The notes under the pieces are model-generated. The model was not told the DNA's origin. It did no database searches and saw only the letters and a program-made list of their open reading frames with translations. From contig CAZBRS010000080.1 in assembly GCA_964494475.1 (NCBI GenBank), positions 1-19,707 of the forward strand: a DNA stretch of 19,707 nucleotides, in the 5' to 3' direction. The translations under genes and the position numbers were made by a program. Position 1 is the stretch's first letter. Every line of letters begins with the position of its first letter. Of this stretch, positions 6,600 to 16,537 are shown in pieces. The stretch is from CAZBRS01 sp964494475 (GTDB taxonomy: Bacteria > Myxococcota_A > UBA9042 > CAZBRS01).

Positions 6600-7606
6600 G
6601 TGGTGACCGGGAGGGCGGGCGCTACCCGGTTTCGACCGCCCTGCTTGGCTTCGTACAGGCGGTCGTCGACCTCCTGGATGAGCTCTTCGAGCGAGGGCGT
6701 GGGGAGCCGCGCCGACGCCACGCCGAGCGAGAGCGTCACCGGGATCGGGGTGCCGTCGACGACGAGGGGCGAGGCGGCCACGCGCTCGCGCAGCCGCTCG
6801 GCCACGAGCGCAGAGGCGGCGAGGGAGGTCTCGGGCAGGACGAGCACGAACTCCTCTCCGCCGTAGCGCCCGAACGCGTCGCTGAGCCGCTTCATGTCGA
6901 GCGCGATGCGCCCTATGGAGGCCAGCACGCGATCGCCCACGCGGTGGCCGTGGGTGTCGTTGACGCGCTTGAAGTGATCGAGGTCGAACATCACGAGCGA
7001 GAAGGAGCGCTTGTAACGCTTCCACTCGTACCAGCGGCGCTCGAGCTCGGCGTCGAGGCCCCGCCGATTCAGCGCGCCCGTGAGCCCGTCGGTGGTCATC
7101 ACGCGGTGGATCTCTTCGAAGTAGGCGGTCTCGACGTTGGCCCCGCACAGGAACTTCATCAGCGTGCGCCCCACGCGGAGCACGTCGCCGTCGGTCACCA
7201 GGCGGGGCTGGAGGGCGGCGTGGTCGTTGACGTAGGTGCCGTTGCGGGAGCCGAGGTCGCGGACGGTGACGCCGTCGGCTCCCACGATCAGCTCGGCGTG
7301 CCGACGTGAGGCCGTGTCGTCCTCGAGACGGAGATCGCAGCCCTCGGCGCGCCCCATCACGTAGACGCGCGCGTCGAGCACGAAGCGCTGGCCGGTGTCG
7401 GAGCCGTGGATGATGACCAGCGTGGGCTTGCCCGCTGACCGAGCGACCGCCACCCCGAGGATGTCGGGCTCGGTCGGCAGGCCGTGCATCACAGGCTCGG
7501 GGACGAGCACGGAGAGGGGCTCCGAGACCAGCTTGGTCGCTTCGGCGTCTTCGAACTCGTTGCGCTCGTCGTCGTCGTCGTCGGGACGCCTGGGCTCGTC
7601 GGTCAT
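6596..7606 (-). CDS. FHA-GGDEF diguanylate cyclase
   Basis: This is a predicted soluble diguanylate cyclase (2 GTP to cyclic di-GMP) with a phosphothreonine-binding FHA domain. From the ATG at 7606 it is 336 residues: an acidic N-terminus containing a DDDDDE run, FHA at about 61-153 (VMGRAEGC, SRRHAE, GSRNGTYVND), and GGDEF at about 165-331. Metal-binding D208 lies in FDLDHF, the active site is GGEEF at 249-253, and a product-inhibition RxxD site (RLSD, 240-243) lies exactly five residues before it. The GHRVGD segment keeps the aspartate that hybrid cGAMP-making GGDEF enzymes replace. The start is fixed by a strong GGAGGAGGAG ribosome site at 7609-7618. It is the first gene of the operon, so it may link phosphorylation signals to c-di-GMP near an envelope transporter (inference). 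Confidence 0.93.
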   Translation of the reverse strand: MTDEPRRPDDDDDERNEFEDAEATKLVSEPLSVLVPEPVMHGLPTEPDILGVAVARSAGKPTLVIIHGSDTGQRFVLDARVYVMGRAEGCDLRLEDDTASRRHAELIVGADGVTVRDLGSRNGTYVNDHAALQPRLVTDGDVLRVGRTLMKFLCGANVETAYFEEIHRVMTTDGLTGALNRRGLDAELERRWYEWKRYKRSFSLVMFDLDHFKRVNDTHGHRVGDRVLASIGRIALDMKRLSDAFGRYGGEEFVLVLPETSLAASALVAERLRERVAASPLVVDGTPIPVTLSLGVASARLPTPSLEELIQEVDDRLYEAKQGGRNRVAPALPVTT

Positions 7607-7629
7607 CGCTCCTCCTCCGCCGGGGGTCC

Positions 7630-7659
7630 AGTATCGCACGGTTCGTCGGCGCTCGCCAA
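7630..7659 (-). promoter_or_regulatory. Candidate sigma70-type promoter of the nine-gene operon
   Basis: On the minus strand, TTGGCG (7654-7659) and GATACT (7630-7635) are separated by 18 bases. Each box matches four of six consensus positions. Transcription would begin near 7623, about 16 bases before the FHA-GGDEF start, with the strong ribosome site inside that short leader. This is the only real intergenic space upstream of the operon. Consensus matches by eye are weak evidence in GC-rich genomes. Confidence 0.4.
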
Positions 7660-7664
7660 GACGC

Positions 7665-7693
7665 TTGTCACGGGCGCTCGAATACGGCAATCT
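7665..7693 (+). promoter_or_regulatory. Weak candidate promoter of the VWA gene
   Basis: TTGTCA at 7665-7670 matches five of six -35 consensus bases. At 17-base spacing the -10 position reads CAATCT, a poor match. It lies in the 122-base divergent spacer between the cyclase and the VWA gene, so a promoter is expected somewhere here, but this exact placement is uncertain. Confidence 0.22.
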
Positions 7694-7728
7694 GCAGCCA
7701 CGAACGATTGTGGGCGGGGCCGTCCGTG

Positions 7729-8964
7729 ATGAGCGCATCGACGTCGCGAAGAACGGAGCTGCTCGTGCTGGTGCCGATGCTGGCGCTCCTCTGCGCAGGC
7801 TGCACGCTCGGCGGCAGCGCCGTGGCCGAGCCCGACGGTCTGGCTCCGGCGTGGTGGTTGGACGTGGCGGGCGACGACATCGCGGGTCCGCTGGCCTGCG
7901 TCGCGCTCACGCCCCGTTCCGTGAGCGTGCTGGCGCCCTCCGGCGTGCGCGTGCAGCTCGACGCCGAGGGGTGCGCAGGAGCGGTCCTGCCGTGGGTCAC
8001 GGCCTCGGGCCTCACCGTGCTCGAAGACGGCGAGCCCGTGGAGGTCGGCGAGAGCGGGCTCGAGGTGCGCGCCATGCGACCGTCCTTGCGCGTGTCGCTG
8101 CTCGTGCTGGTCGATCTGTCGGGCTCCATCGCGGCCTCGGGGAGCCTCGAGGAGGTGCGCACCACCGTGGCGCGCCTGGCACGCGACCTGGGCGGCGCGG
8201 GCGCGGCCGACACCGGGCCCTGGCTCGAGGTCGCGGTCTACGGCTTCGCCACGCGCTCGGCGCCGCTGGTCGAGATCGTGCCCTTCACGTCGTGCCCCAC
8301 CACGCTGAAAGCGCTCGACGAGCCGGGTGCCCTCGACCCCTGGCTGCCCTCCGATCCGGCCACCGACCTGTACGGCAGCGTCGTCCAGGCGGGCCAGGTC
8401 CTGACCGCACGCGGTCTGGGCGCGAACCCCGATGAGCGGGGCCTGCTCGTGCTCCTCAGCGACGGGCGTGACACCGTCTCGACCACTCCCGGCGCCCAGG
8501 CCACCGCCGCGGCGCGCGCCCTCGATGGCGCCTGGGCCATCGCGCTGGGCGACGGCGCCGACGTGGGCACGCTCGAGGCCCTGTCGAGCGCGGGCGACGT
8601 CGAGGCGCTCGCCACCTGGACCCACGTGGCCGACGCCGTGCGTGCCCTGGTGGTCGCCGAGCGCGCCGCCGCCTCCACGCGCTTCCTGCTCGGGTACTGC
8701 TCGCCCAAGGGCGGCGGCGAGCACCGCATCACGATCGAGGCCACCGGCGTCGACGGCTCGCCCCTCGAGGTGCGCATGCCGCCCCTGCGCTTCGACGCCA
8801 CGGGCTTCGCGGGTGGCTGCGATCCGAAGCCGGTCTCGAACCCCTGCCGCTGGGGCGCGGCCGACGAGCACGCCTGCGGTTCGGTCGACGGCGTGCCGTG
8901 CGGAACGTGCGGGTCGATCGATCGGTGCTCGACGTGTTCGGATGAAGGCGCGTGCGTGCCCTGA
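7729..8964 (+). CDS. von Willebrand factor A domain protein, putative lipoprotein
   Basis: This is an exported protein of 411 residues with a VWA domain, a fold that usually mediates metal-dependent protein binding. The N-terminus has SRR, then a hydrophobic stretch ending in LLCAGC, a lipobox-like site with C25 as the likely lipidated residue (Cys at -3 is non-standard). The metal-site residues are all visible: DLSGS at 129-133, T212 (PATDLYG) and D245 (LLSDGRD). The C-terminus from about 361 is cysteine-rich (ten Cys in the last 50 residues, for example CGTCGSIDRCSTC) and probably disulfide-bonded. The ATG at 7729 is chosen as the start of the signal peptide; upstream in-frame starts (7708) add only seven residues. 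It is divergent from the cyclase and converges on malG with nine bases between stops. The partner is unknown. Confidence 0.85.
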   Translation: MSASTSRRTELLVLVPMLALLCAGCTLGGSAVAEPDGLAPAWWLDVAGDDIAGPLACVALTPRSVSVLAPSGVRVQLDAEGCAGAVLPWVTASGLTVLEDGEPVEVGESGLEVRAMRPSLRVSLLVLVDLSGSIAASGSLEEVRTTVARLARDLGGAGAADTGPWLEVAVYGFATRSAPLVEIVPFTSCPTTLKALDEPGALDPWLPSDPATDLYGSVVQAGQVLTARGLGANPDERGLLVLLSDGRDTVSTTPGAQATAAARALDGAWAIALGDGADVGTLEALSSAGDVEALATWTHVADAVRALVVAERAAASTRFLLGYCSPKGGGEHRITIEATGVDGSPLEVRMPPLRFDATGFAGGCDPKPVSNPCRWGAADEHACGSVDGVPCGTCGSIDRCSTCSDEGACVP

Positions 8965-8973
8965 CGGACGTCG

Positions 8974-9822
8974 CTACCCCTTGACCCCGCCCGCCGTCAA
9001 CCCGCCCACCAGGTGCCGCTGCAGCGCGAAGAAGAGCAGCATCACCGGCAGCGACACCACGATGGACCCGGCGGCGAACAGGCCCCACTGGGTGTTGAAC
9101 GAGCCGATGTAGCGCTGCAGCACCACGGGCAGCGTGTAGGCGCTCTCGGACTGCAGGAAGGTGGCGGCCAGGATGTACTCGTTCCAGGCCGTCATGAACG
9201 AGAAGAGCGCCGTGACCACGATGGCCGGGCGCGCCAGCGGCAGGATGAGCTTCGTGAAGATGGTCCAGCGCCCCGCGCCGTCGATGACCGCGGCCTCCTC
9301 GAGATCCTTGGGGATGGTGTCGAAGTAGCCCTTCAGCATGTAGATGCAGAAGGGGATGCTCGTGGTCGAGTAGACCAGCACCAGCCCCGAGATGGAGTTC
9401 ACGAGCCCCAGCTTGTCGATCAGGATGTAGAGCGGGATGGCCATGACCACGCCCGGGAACATCTGGGTGACGAGCAGCGCGCGCATGCCGCCCTCGCGGC
9501 CCGGGAACGAGAAGCGCGAGAACGCGTAGGCGGCGGTGGTGGCGAGCGCGATGCCCACCACGGTGGTGGTCAGCGAGATGAACAGGCTGTTCCAGAGCCA
9601 GTGGCCGAAGAGCCAGGTGCCCTTCAGGTCGGTGGCGCCGACGATCTCGCGGAAGTTGGCGAGCGTGGGATTGCTCGGGAAGGGGTTCAGCGACAGGTCG
9701 AAGGCCTGGCTCTGGGTGAGCGCCATCTTCACGACCCACAGCACCGGGTAGAGCACGACCATCGACATGAGCAGCAGCGCCGCGTGCGCCAGCGCGATGC
9801 GCAGGAGCGAGGGCTTCCTCAT
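8974..9822 (-). CDS. malG: Maltodextrin ABC permease MalG
   Basis: This is an inner-membrane permease of the carbohydrate uptake-1 family, pairing with the MalF-type domain of the upstream fusion and the MalK ATPase. It is 282 residues, close to the E. coli MalG length. Six membrane segments are apparent, starting at about 10-33. The MalK-docking EAA loop is at about 175-200 (LEEAAVIDGAGRW, then LILPLARP). Other MalG-type features are a MFPGVVMAIPLY segment and the C-terminal LVGGLTAGGVKG, the tail that in E. coli MalG contacts MalK. The ATG overlaps the fusion gene's stop (ATGA). It is the last gene of the operon. The substrate is inferred as maltodextrin from the amylase and porin in the same operon. 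Confidence 0.94.
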   Translation of the reverse strand: MRKPSLLRIALAHAALLLMSMVVLYPVLWVVKMALTQSQAFDLSLNPFPSNPTLANFREIVGATDLKGTWLFGHWLWNSLFISLTTTVVGIALATTAAYAFSRFSFPGREGGMRALLVTQMFPGVVMAIPLYILIDKLGLVNSISGLVLVYSTTSIPFCIYMLKGYFDTIPKDLEEAAVIDGAGRWTIFTKLILPLARPAIVVTALFSFMTAWNEYILAATFLQSESAYTLPVVLQRYIGSFNTQWGLFAAGSIVVSLPVMLLFFALQRHLVGGLTAGGVKG

Positions 9823-12007
9823 CGTGCCCCCCTCCGCGTCGAGAGCAGCCGCCGCGTGACGGCGTCGTAGATCAGCAGCATCGCGAAGATCAACGTGGCG
9901 TAGGCCGCGGCGTACCCGTACTGGTACTGGCGCTCGAAGGCCCATTTGTAGGCCTCGGTGATGAGGATCTCGGTGCTGCCGTCGGGTTCGCCCTGGCTCA
10001 CGAGGTAGATGATGTTGAACATGTTGAACGTCCAGATGGAGCCGAGGATGACGGCCGGCAGCAGCGCGGGCTTGATCTGGGGCAGGATGACGCGCGTGAA
10101 GCGCTGCCAGGCGCTGGCGCCGTCGATCTCGGCGGCCTCCTCGAGATCGCGCGGAATGGCCTGCAGGGCGCCGAGCGTGACCACCATCATGAAGGGGAAG
10201 CCCAGCCAGGTGTTCGTGACCAGGTTGGCGGTGAAGGCCGTCCAGAACTGGGAGAACCACGACACGGGCTCGGCCCCGAAGAACGCGAGCAGGCCGTTGA
10301 TGGCGCCGAACTGCTTGTGGAACATGCCCTTCCAGATGAGGGCCGTGATGTAGTTGGGCACCGCCCAGGGGATGATGAGCAGCACGCGGTAGAAGCCCTT
10401 CAGCCGGAGCCACGGCTCGCGCAGCAGCATGGCCAGGGCCAGGCCGAGCGAGACGTGCAGCACGACGTTGAGGAGCGTCCAGAGCAGGGTGACGACCAGG
10501 GTGTAGTACAGGCTGAAGGGGCTCGTGATCGGGTAGTCGCGCGAGAACAGGATGCTCTTGAAGTTGGCGAGGCCCACGTAGGTGAACGTGCCGCCCTCGT
10601 GGTCGAAGAACGCGATGAGGCTGCCCACCACGAACGGCAGGAAGAGCACCAGCGCGAGCCCCACGAAGGCCGGCGCCAGGTAGGCGTAGGCGTGGCGCGC
10701 CTCGATTACGCGGGGCAGCAGCCGCTTCCGACGGACGCGGCGCGCCCAGAGGAGCGAGAACCCGAGCAGGTGCGCGCCCAGGATGAGCCAGCCCCACGCC
10801 GGATCGGCCGGCTCCGGGCGGGGGCGCGAGAGAACCTTCTGGCGGGCCACCGCGGCCTCGACGGCCTGCTCGGGGGTCACGTCGCCGCGCAGCAGCTTGG
10901 CCAGGGCCAGGCGCAGGGGCTCCCACACCAGGCTCATGACGGGGCGGTTGTCCATGGGCACGCTGCGGGGCACCTGGGCCAGGAAGCCGGCCAGCACGGG
11001 GTCGGCGGCGACGCGCGGATCGGTGACCGCCGCGCGGGTGGCCACGACCTGGCCCGCGAGCGCGCGCGTCACGGCCGCCTCGGTGGCCACGAGGTTCAGC
11101 GCGAAGCGCAGGGCCGAGTCGAAGCGCGGGCCCTTCGAGGGGAAGAGCGCGCCCTCGACGGTGAGGAAGGGCGTGGCGGGCTTGCCCGTGGCGCTGACCG
11201 TGGGCAGGGGGGCCACGCCGAAGTCGACCTCGCGGCTGATCTCGCCGAGGAACCAAGGCCCGTTGATGACCATGGCGGCGAGCCCGCGGTTGAACAGATC
11301 GGAGACCAGCGCGCCGTTGGCCTCCTCGGGCACCACCTTGTCGACGCGCACGAGCTCTTGCACGAAGCGGAACGAGGCCGCGTTGGCGGCGGCGCGCGCG
11401 GCGGTGGCGCCGAGGTCGATGGCCCCGGCGTCGTCGAACAGGCCGCCCCCGAAGCCGAAGAGCCAGGCCGCGTGGAAGTAGGCGTTGCCGGACTCGTAGG
11501 CCAGCCCGAAGCGCTTCTGGCCCGGGTCGGTGAGCCGCCGGGCCAGCGCCACCATTTCGTCGGTGGTGCCGGGGGGCGTGGGCACGAGCTTCTTGTTGTA
11601 GAAGAGGGCCGCGCTCTTGGTGGCCAGGGGCAGGCCGTACAGCTTGCCCTCGTAGCTGAGCGCCGCGAGCGCGTTGTCGAACAGGCCCGCGCGCGTGGTG
11701 GCGTCGACCGCGGCGTCGATGGGCGCGAGCAGCCCCAGCGAGGCCAGGTTGCCCACCTCGTTGTGCGCGAACAGGAACAGGTCGGGACCGTTTCCCTGGG
11801 GAATGGCGGTGCGCAGCTTGTTGGGGAAGGCGTCGTTGGGGATGGCCAGGGGTTCGACGGCGTCGGCCGGGTGCGCCGTGTTCCAGGCCTTGACCAGGCC
11901 CTCGAGGGCGTCCTTCTCGGCGCCGCGGTAGCTGTGCCAGAGCGTGATGGGCTCGGCCGTCGCCGCGCACGTCGCGACGATCAACGCCACCAGGAATGCC
12001 ATCGACC

Positions 12008-12011
<4 letters not shown>
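9819..12011 (-). CDS. MalE-type binding protein fused to MalF-type permease
   Basis: This is one 730-residue polypeptide joining two proteins that are normally separate. Residues 1-19 are a signal sequence or first membrane anchor (MRSMAFLVALIVATCAATA). Residues about 20-395 are a family 1 extracellular sugar-binding protein (ITLWHSYRGAE, then PDLFLFAHNEVG and AAMVINGPWFLGEI). A single membrane segment at 406-423 is followed by ARRVRRKR, which places the linker in the cytoplasm. Residues about 440-720 are a MalF-type permease with the EAA loop at 621-650 (DLEEAAEIDGASAW). The GTG at 12011 overlaps the malK stop (GTGA) and supplies an arginine in the signal; the ATG at 12002 is the alternative. 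No stop or frameshift separates the halves, and no separate malE lies in the window. Each transporter would thus carry its own tethered receptor. Confidence 0.93.
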
Positions 12012-13104
<1,093 letters not shown>

Positions 13105-13108
<4 letters not shown>

Positions 13109-15093
13109 GGCACCAGGACGCGGAATCCGCGCGGGGGCACCTCGACCGACAGCGTGCCGTCGCCGCCCACGGTGAACGTGTCGACGCCGCTCCACTGGTC
13201 CTTCAGCACCGTGCCCGGCGCGAACGAGACCGGCATTCGGTCGCCCGCGCCCGACTCGGTCTTGCTGGCCTTGCCGTCGTGGGTGTTGATGACCACCAGC
13301 ACGTTCGGCCCCGTGCACGCCTTGCTCCACTCCGAGGTGTCGCACGTGCGCTCGAAGGCCACGAGGCCGCTGTCGGTGTCACCGGCCACGCCGGGGGTCT
13401 GCGAGACCCACTTGACGGCGAAGTCGCCGCGCCGGAGCGCGTCGTACTTCTGGCGCAGCGCCAGCAGCTTCTTGGCCACCTTGAAGGTGCCGACCGACGT
13501 GTCGAAGGCCATGTCTTCGCGGTTCTGGGGGTCGTTGCCGCCCGTGAACTCCTGCTCCTCGCCGTAGTAGAGGCAGGGGATGCCGTCTTGCAGGAACAGG
13601 TAGGCCAGGGCGCTCTGCAGCGCGGGGACGCTCGGTTTGTCGTACAGGAAGCGCGGGATGTCGTGGTTCGACAAGAAGTTCACGAGCACGCGCTGGGGCG
13701 GCAGGCCCGAGCCGTTGACCGTGGGGAGCTCGCCGTAGTTCTCGGCGCGCCTGGCGAGCAGGCTCTCGATGGCCGCGGTGGGCGACGCGTACTTGAACAC
13801 GGCGTCGAACACCTTGAACTTCTGGCTGAAGTAGAAGACCGAGTCGATCCAGGGGCTGCGGTCGCAGTCGGCGGGCCGGTCGGGGTTGGGGACCTCGGGC
13901 GTGCCGGGGGCGCAGCTGATCTTCTGGTAGGGCTTGGCCTCGTAGGGCAGCAGGTCGCCGTTCTCGTCTCGGCGATCCTGGGTCTTGTACGTGTAGGAGC
14001 CGATGAGCCAGTCGTCGCCGTCGAAGGCCTCGCCGAACTGGAAGAAGTTCTTCTTGCCGTGCTTCTTCGCGTAGTCGCGCACGTCGGGGCAGAACTTCTG
14101 CCAGAACGAGTGCTCGACGTGCTTCAGCGTGTCGATGCGATAGCCGTCGAAGTCGGCCACGCGGATCCAGTACTGGAAGACCTTGGTGAGCGCGGCCGTG
14201 ACCTCGGCGTTCGACGTGTCGAGGTCCTTCAGGCCGCCCGGGAAGTCGCCCCTCACCTCCTGCTCGCGCAGGTCCGGGAACGAGGGCTTGTCGCCCACGT
14301 AGTCGCGCCAGGCCCACACGCGGCCGCGCTTGTTGTACCAGCCCTGGTTCTGGAATTCGATGGGCAGGATGGGCATGTGGTTCGTCTCGGGGCCGTGGAT
14401 CCACACGATGTCGGCGGGGCCGGATTCGCCCAGGCTGGTGTAGCCCTGGATGCCGCGCGGGTCGTAGTCGGGGTCGTACTCGATGACGTGCTGCACCTTC
14501 GAGTCGCAGAGGTTCGAGTTGCCGCAGCCGTACACGGCCTCGTCGGCCCAGCCGTTGCCGTTGATGTCGTAGTAGAAGAGCTGGCCGATGTGGTTCGTGA
14601 CGATGTCGAGGATGACCTTGATGCCGGCCTCGTGGCAGGCGTCGACCAGCTGCTTCAGCTTGGCGAGGTCGCCGAAGTGCGGGTTCGGCTTCAAGAAGTT
14701 CTGCGTCCAGTAGCCGTGGTACCCGGCGAAGCCGGCGTCGTCCTCGACGTTCGTGACCACCGGCGAGATCCAGATGGCCGTGACGCCCAGCTCCTGCAGG
14801 TACCACAGGTTGTCGAGGATGCCCTGCCAGTCGCCGCCGTGGTACTGGGCCATGGCGTCCTTGTTGACGCGGAAGTTGTTCGACTGGTCGCCGTCGGCGA
14901 AGCGGTCGACGATGATCTGGTAGATGACCTCGTCGCGCCAGTCGTCGACGTTGTTCGTGAGCTCGAAGTCGTCGTCGAGCACCACGTTCTTCAGGCTGGT
15001 CAGCTGGCCCTGGCCGTCGTCGCTGTAGCCCTCGAGCGCGGCGGGCTCGCAGGCGAGGAGACCGAGGGCGAGGATCGTCAGGATTTTCCTCAT
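13105..15093 (-). CDS. GH13 alpha-amylase family lipoprotein
   Basis: This is an exported, lipid-anchored glycoside hydrolase that should cleave alpha-1,4-glucans, 662 residues. The signal peptide MRKILTILALGLLACEP ends in a lipobox (LLAC, C15). The GH13 regions are all present: region I DIVTNH at 163-168, region II GYRIDTLKH at 317-325 with nucleophile D321, region III FGEAF with acid/base E355, and region IV FLSNHD with D478. VIYQIIVDRFADGD at 57-70 marks the start of the barrel. A beta-rich C-terminal domain follows (about 570-662). Several extra cysteines (for example YGCGNSNLC, CTGPN) suggest disulfides. A GGGAGG ribosome site at 15100-15105 supports the ATG at 15093. The gene sits between the porin and malK, so it probably trims incoming dextrins. 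The exact product specificity cannot be told from sequence. Confidence 0.94.
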
Positions 15094-15104
15094 GGTCGTC
15101 CTCC

Positions 15105-16475
15105 CTACCGATACGAACTGAAGTACCACCACTCGACCTGCACGCCGAAGAACCACTGCCAGGGGCGGTCGCGGCGCACGTCGTCGGTGGGGTACAGGTT
15201 GCGGGCGGCGTCGTTCAGGTGGCTCATGGCGAACACGAAGCGGAACTGGGGCCGAGAGTACGTGCCCTTGTCCCACGTGAGCGCCGGCATGATGGCGGCC
15301 TTCCAGACCTCGGGCTGCTCGTGGCGGCCGTTGACCCAGCTGAGGCCGTAGGGGTCCTTGCGCTGCCAGCTGATCTCGAAGAGTTGGTGGAAGTGATCGG
15401 TGATGAAGAGGTGCGGTCGCGCCACCCAGATGGTCTCGAAGTAGTCGTCGAGGTCGACCGCGTTGGGGTCGGCGTCGCGGAACCAGCGCAGGTAGCCGCC
15501 GAGCATGAGGCCGAACCAATCGATCTCGTAGTTGAGCATGCTGGCCAGCACGATCTCGCGCGCGCCGGTGGTCTTCCGGTCGGGCGAGAGGCCCCAGGGG
15601 ACCGCCAACTCGCCGTAGGCCGCGAGCCCCTGCGCCCAGGTGAGCCACACGTTCCAGAAGCTGTGCTCGCCGAAGCCCCACAGGCTGCTCTCGACGCCGG
15701 CCTTCCAGCCCATATCGGCAGGCCAGGTCTCCTTCTGGTACGTGGTGGTGTCGTCGCGGAGCACGCCGCCCTTGGGCAGCGAGTGGATCTCGGTGTAGGC
15801 GCGGAGCTTCAACCCCAGGTCGCCACCGCCCGAGGAGAAGAACAGGCGATCGGCCTTCAGGCTGGTGATGAGCTTCTGGCGGTCGAGGTACAGGAGATCG
15901 GTGGTGCCGTAGCCGAGCGCCGAGGTGGTCACCGACTGGGTGAAGTAGTCGTCGTCGAGGCGGTTGAAGCCCAGGTGCCAGGCCAGCAGCCACTCGCGCC
16001 CGAAGGTGAGCTCGGCGCCGGCGCCCAGGGTGTTCAGGTTGTCCATGGGCCAGTAGTCGACCAGGTAGATGTCGTCGCCGCGGTACATGCGCGAGCCGAC
16101 CCACAGGTGCAGCAACCCCGGGATGACGTTCTCGGCCCGCCCGTAGAGGTTGCGGACGGCCATCTTCGACGTGGTGTTGCCCGTGTAGTGGAAGAGGTCC
16201 TCGAAGAGCGCCAGCGTGAAGACGGTCTGAACGTTGAACTCGTCGCCGGCCTGGTGGTTCAGGTCGTAGGCGAAGTTCACCTCGGCGTAGCTGTCTTCCT
16301 CGAGCCGCACGCCGTGGCTGACCACGTTGGTGGGCTTGCCGCGACCCCCGTAGAGGTCGCCCGAGAACTGGATGCGTCCGTAGGAGCCGAACTGGAAGTG
16401 GTGCTTCTCGGCCGCGAGCGCGCTGCCCGAGAGCAGCACGAGCGCGGCGGCGAGCCACCGGAAGTTCCTGGTCAC
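15105..16475 (-). CDS. LamB-like outer-membrane porin (maltoporin-type)
   Basis: This is a predicted outer-membrane beta-barrel for maltodextrin entry, 456 residues. The GTG start at 16475 begins a classical signal peptide (MTRNFRWLAAALVLLSGSALA, then AEKHH). The mature N-terminus, FGSYGRIQFSGDLYGGRG, resembles the first strand of maltoporins. The rest alternates hydrophobic and polar residues, is rich in Trp, Tyr and Asp, and has the RNLYGRAENVIPGLLHLWVGSR region like the LamB strand containing 'FAGKR(F/Y)Y'. It ends in EWWYFSSYR: aromatic strand residues are there, but the last residue is Arg rather than the usual Phe or Trp. The frame is open further upstream only as readthrough of the reverse frame of the repeat protein. 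It is first in the maltodextrin operon, ending 11 bases before the amylase start. Family membership is judged from pattern and context. Confidence 0.8.
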   Translation of the reverse strand: MTRNFRWLAAALVLLSGSALAAEKHHFQFGSYGRIQFSGDLYGGRGKPTNVVSHGVRLEEDSYAEVNFAYDLNHQAGDEFNVQTVFTLALFEDLFHYTGNTTSKMAVRNLYGRAENVIPGLLHLWVGSRMYRGDDIYLVDYWPMDNLNTLGAGAELTFGREWLLAWHLGFNRLDDDYFTQSVTTSALGYGTTDLLYLDRQKLITSLKADRLFFSSGGGDLGLKLRAYTEIHSLPKGGVLRDDTTTYQKETWPADMGWKAGVESSLWGFGEHSFWNVWLTWAQGLAAYGELAVPWGLSPDRKTTGAREIVLASMLNYEIDWFGLMLGGYLRWFRDADPNAVDLDDYFETIWVARPHLFITDHFHQLFEISWQRKDPYGLSWVNGRHEQPEVWKAAIMPALTWDKGTYSRPQFRFVFAMSHLNDAARNLYPTDDVRRDRPWQWFFGVQVEWWYFSSYR

Positions 16476-16502
16476 GAACGGGCCCCCCGACGCAGTTGCG
16501 GG

Positions 16503-16513
16503 GGCATCATGCC
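16503..16513. promoter_or_regulatory. Short palindrome over the porin promoter -10 box
   Basis: The sequence GGCATGATGCC (minus strand) is a perfect inverted repeat with five-base arms and one central base. It coincides with the candidate -10 element of the maltodextrin operon, so it could be part of an operator. It is short and could occur by chance. No regulator gene is in the window. Confidence 0.2.
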
Positions 16514-16535
16514 ACGTCAGGCCGCGCGGGATCAA
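16506..16535 (-). promoter_or_regulatory. Candidate promoter of the maltodextrin operon
   Basis: On the minus strand, TTGATC (16530-16535) and CATGAT (16506-16511) are 18 bases apart. Each matches four of six consensus positions. Transcription would start near 16499, about 24 bases upstream of the porin GTG, with a G-rich stretch (GGGGGG) serving as a possible ribosome site. The -35 box lies immediately after the stop codon of the upstream repeat protein, in a 62-base gap with no clear terminator. Confidence 0.35.
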
Positions 16536-16537
16536 GC

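Noticed and set aside
4488..6866. A 792-codon plus-strand open frame
   Set aside because: It is antisense to permease 2, ATPase B and the lipoprotein, all supported by family motifs. Its composition (His/Arg/Ala/Gly-rich, no motifs) is typical of reverse frames in GC-rich DNA.
6596..7606. A hybrid cGAMP-producing (Hypr) GGDEF enzyme, as in Geobacter
   Set aside because: The diagnostic position that becomes serine in Hypr enzymes is aspartate here (GHRVGD), so an ordinary diguanylate cyclase is more likely.
8965..8973. Terminator between the convergent VWA and malG genes
   Set aside because: Only nine bases separate the stops, and I see no hairpin with a T run there.
8974..11970. A 998-codon frame suggesting a giant permease
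   Set aside because: Only its last 282 codons are MalG. The upstream part is Arg/His/Gly-rich out-of-frame reading of the fusion gene, and the MalG ATG overlaps the fusion stop.
13279..15351. A 690-codon plus-strand open frame
   Set aside because: It is the Val/Leu/Asp-rich reverse frame of the amylase gene and has no recognisable domain, whereas the minus-strand frame contains all GH13 catalytic regions.
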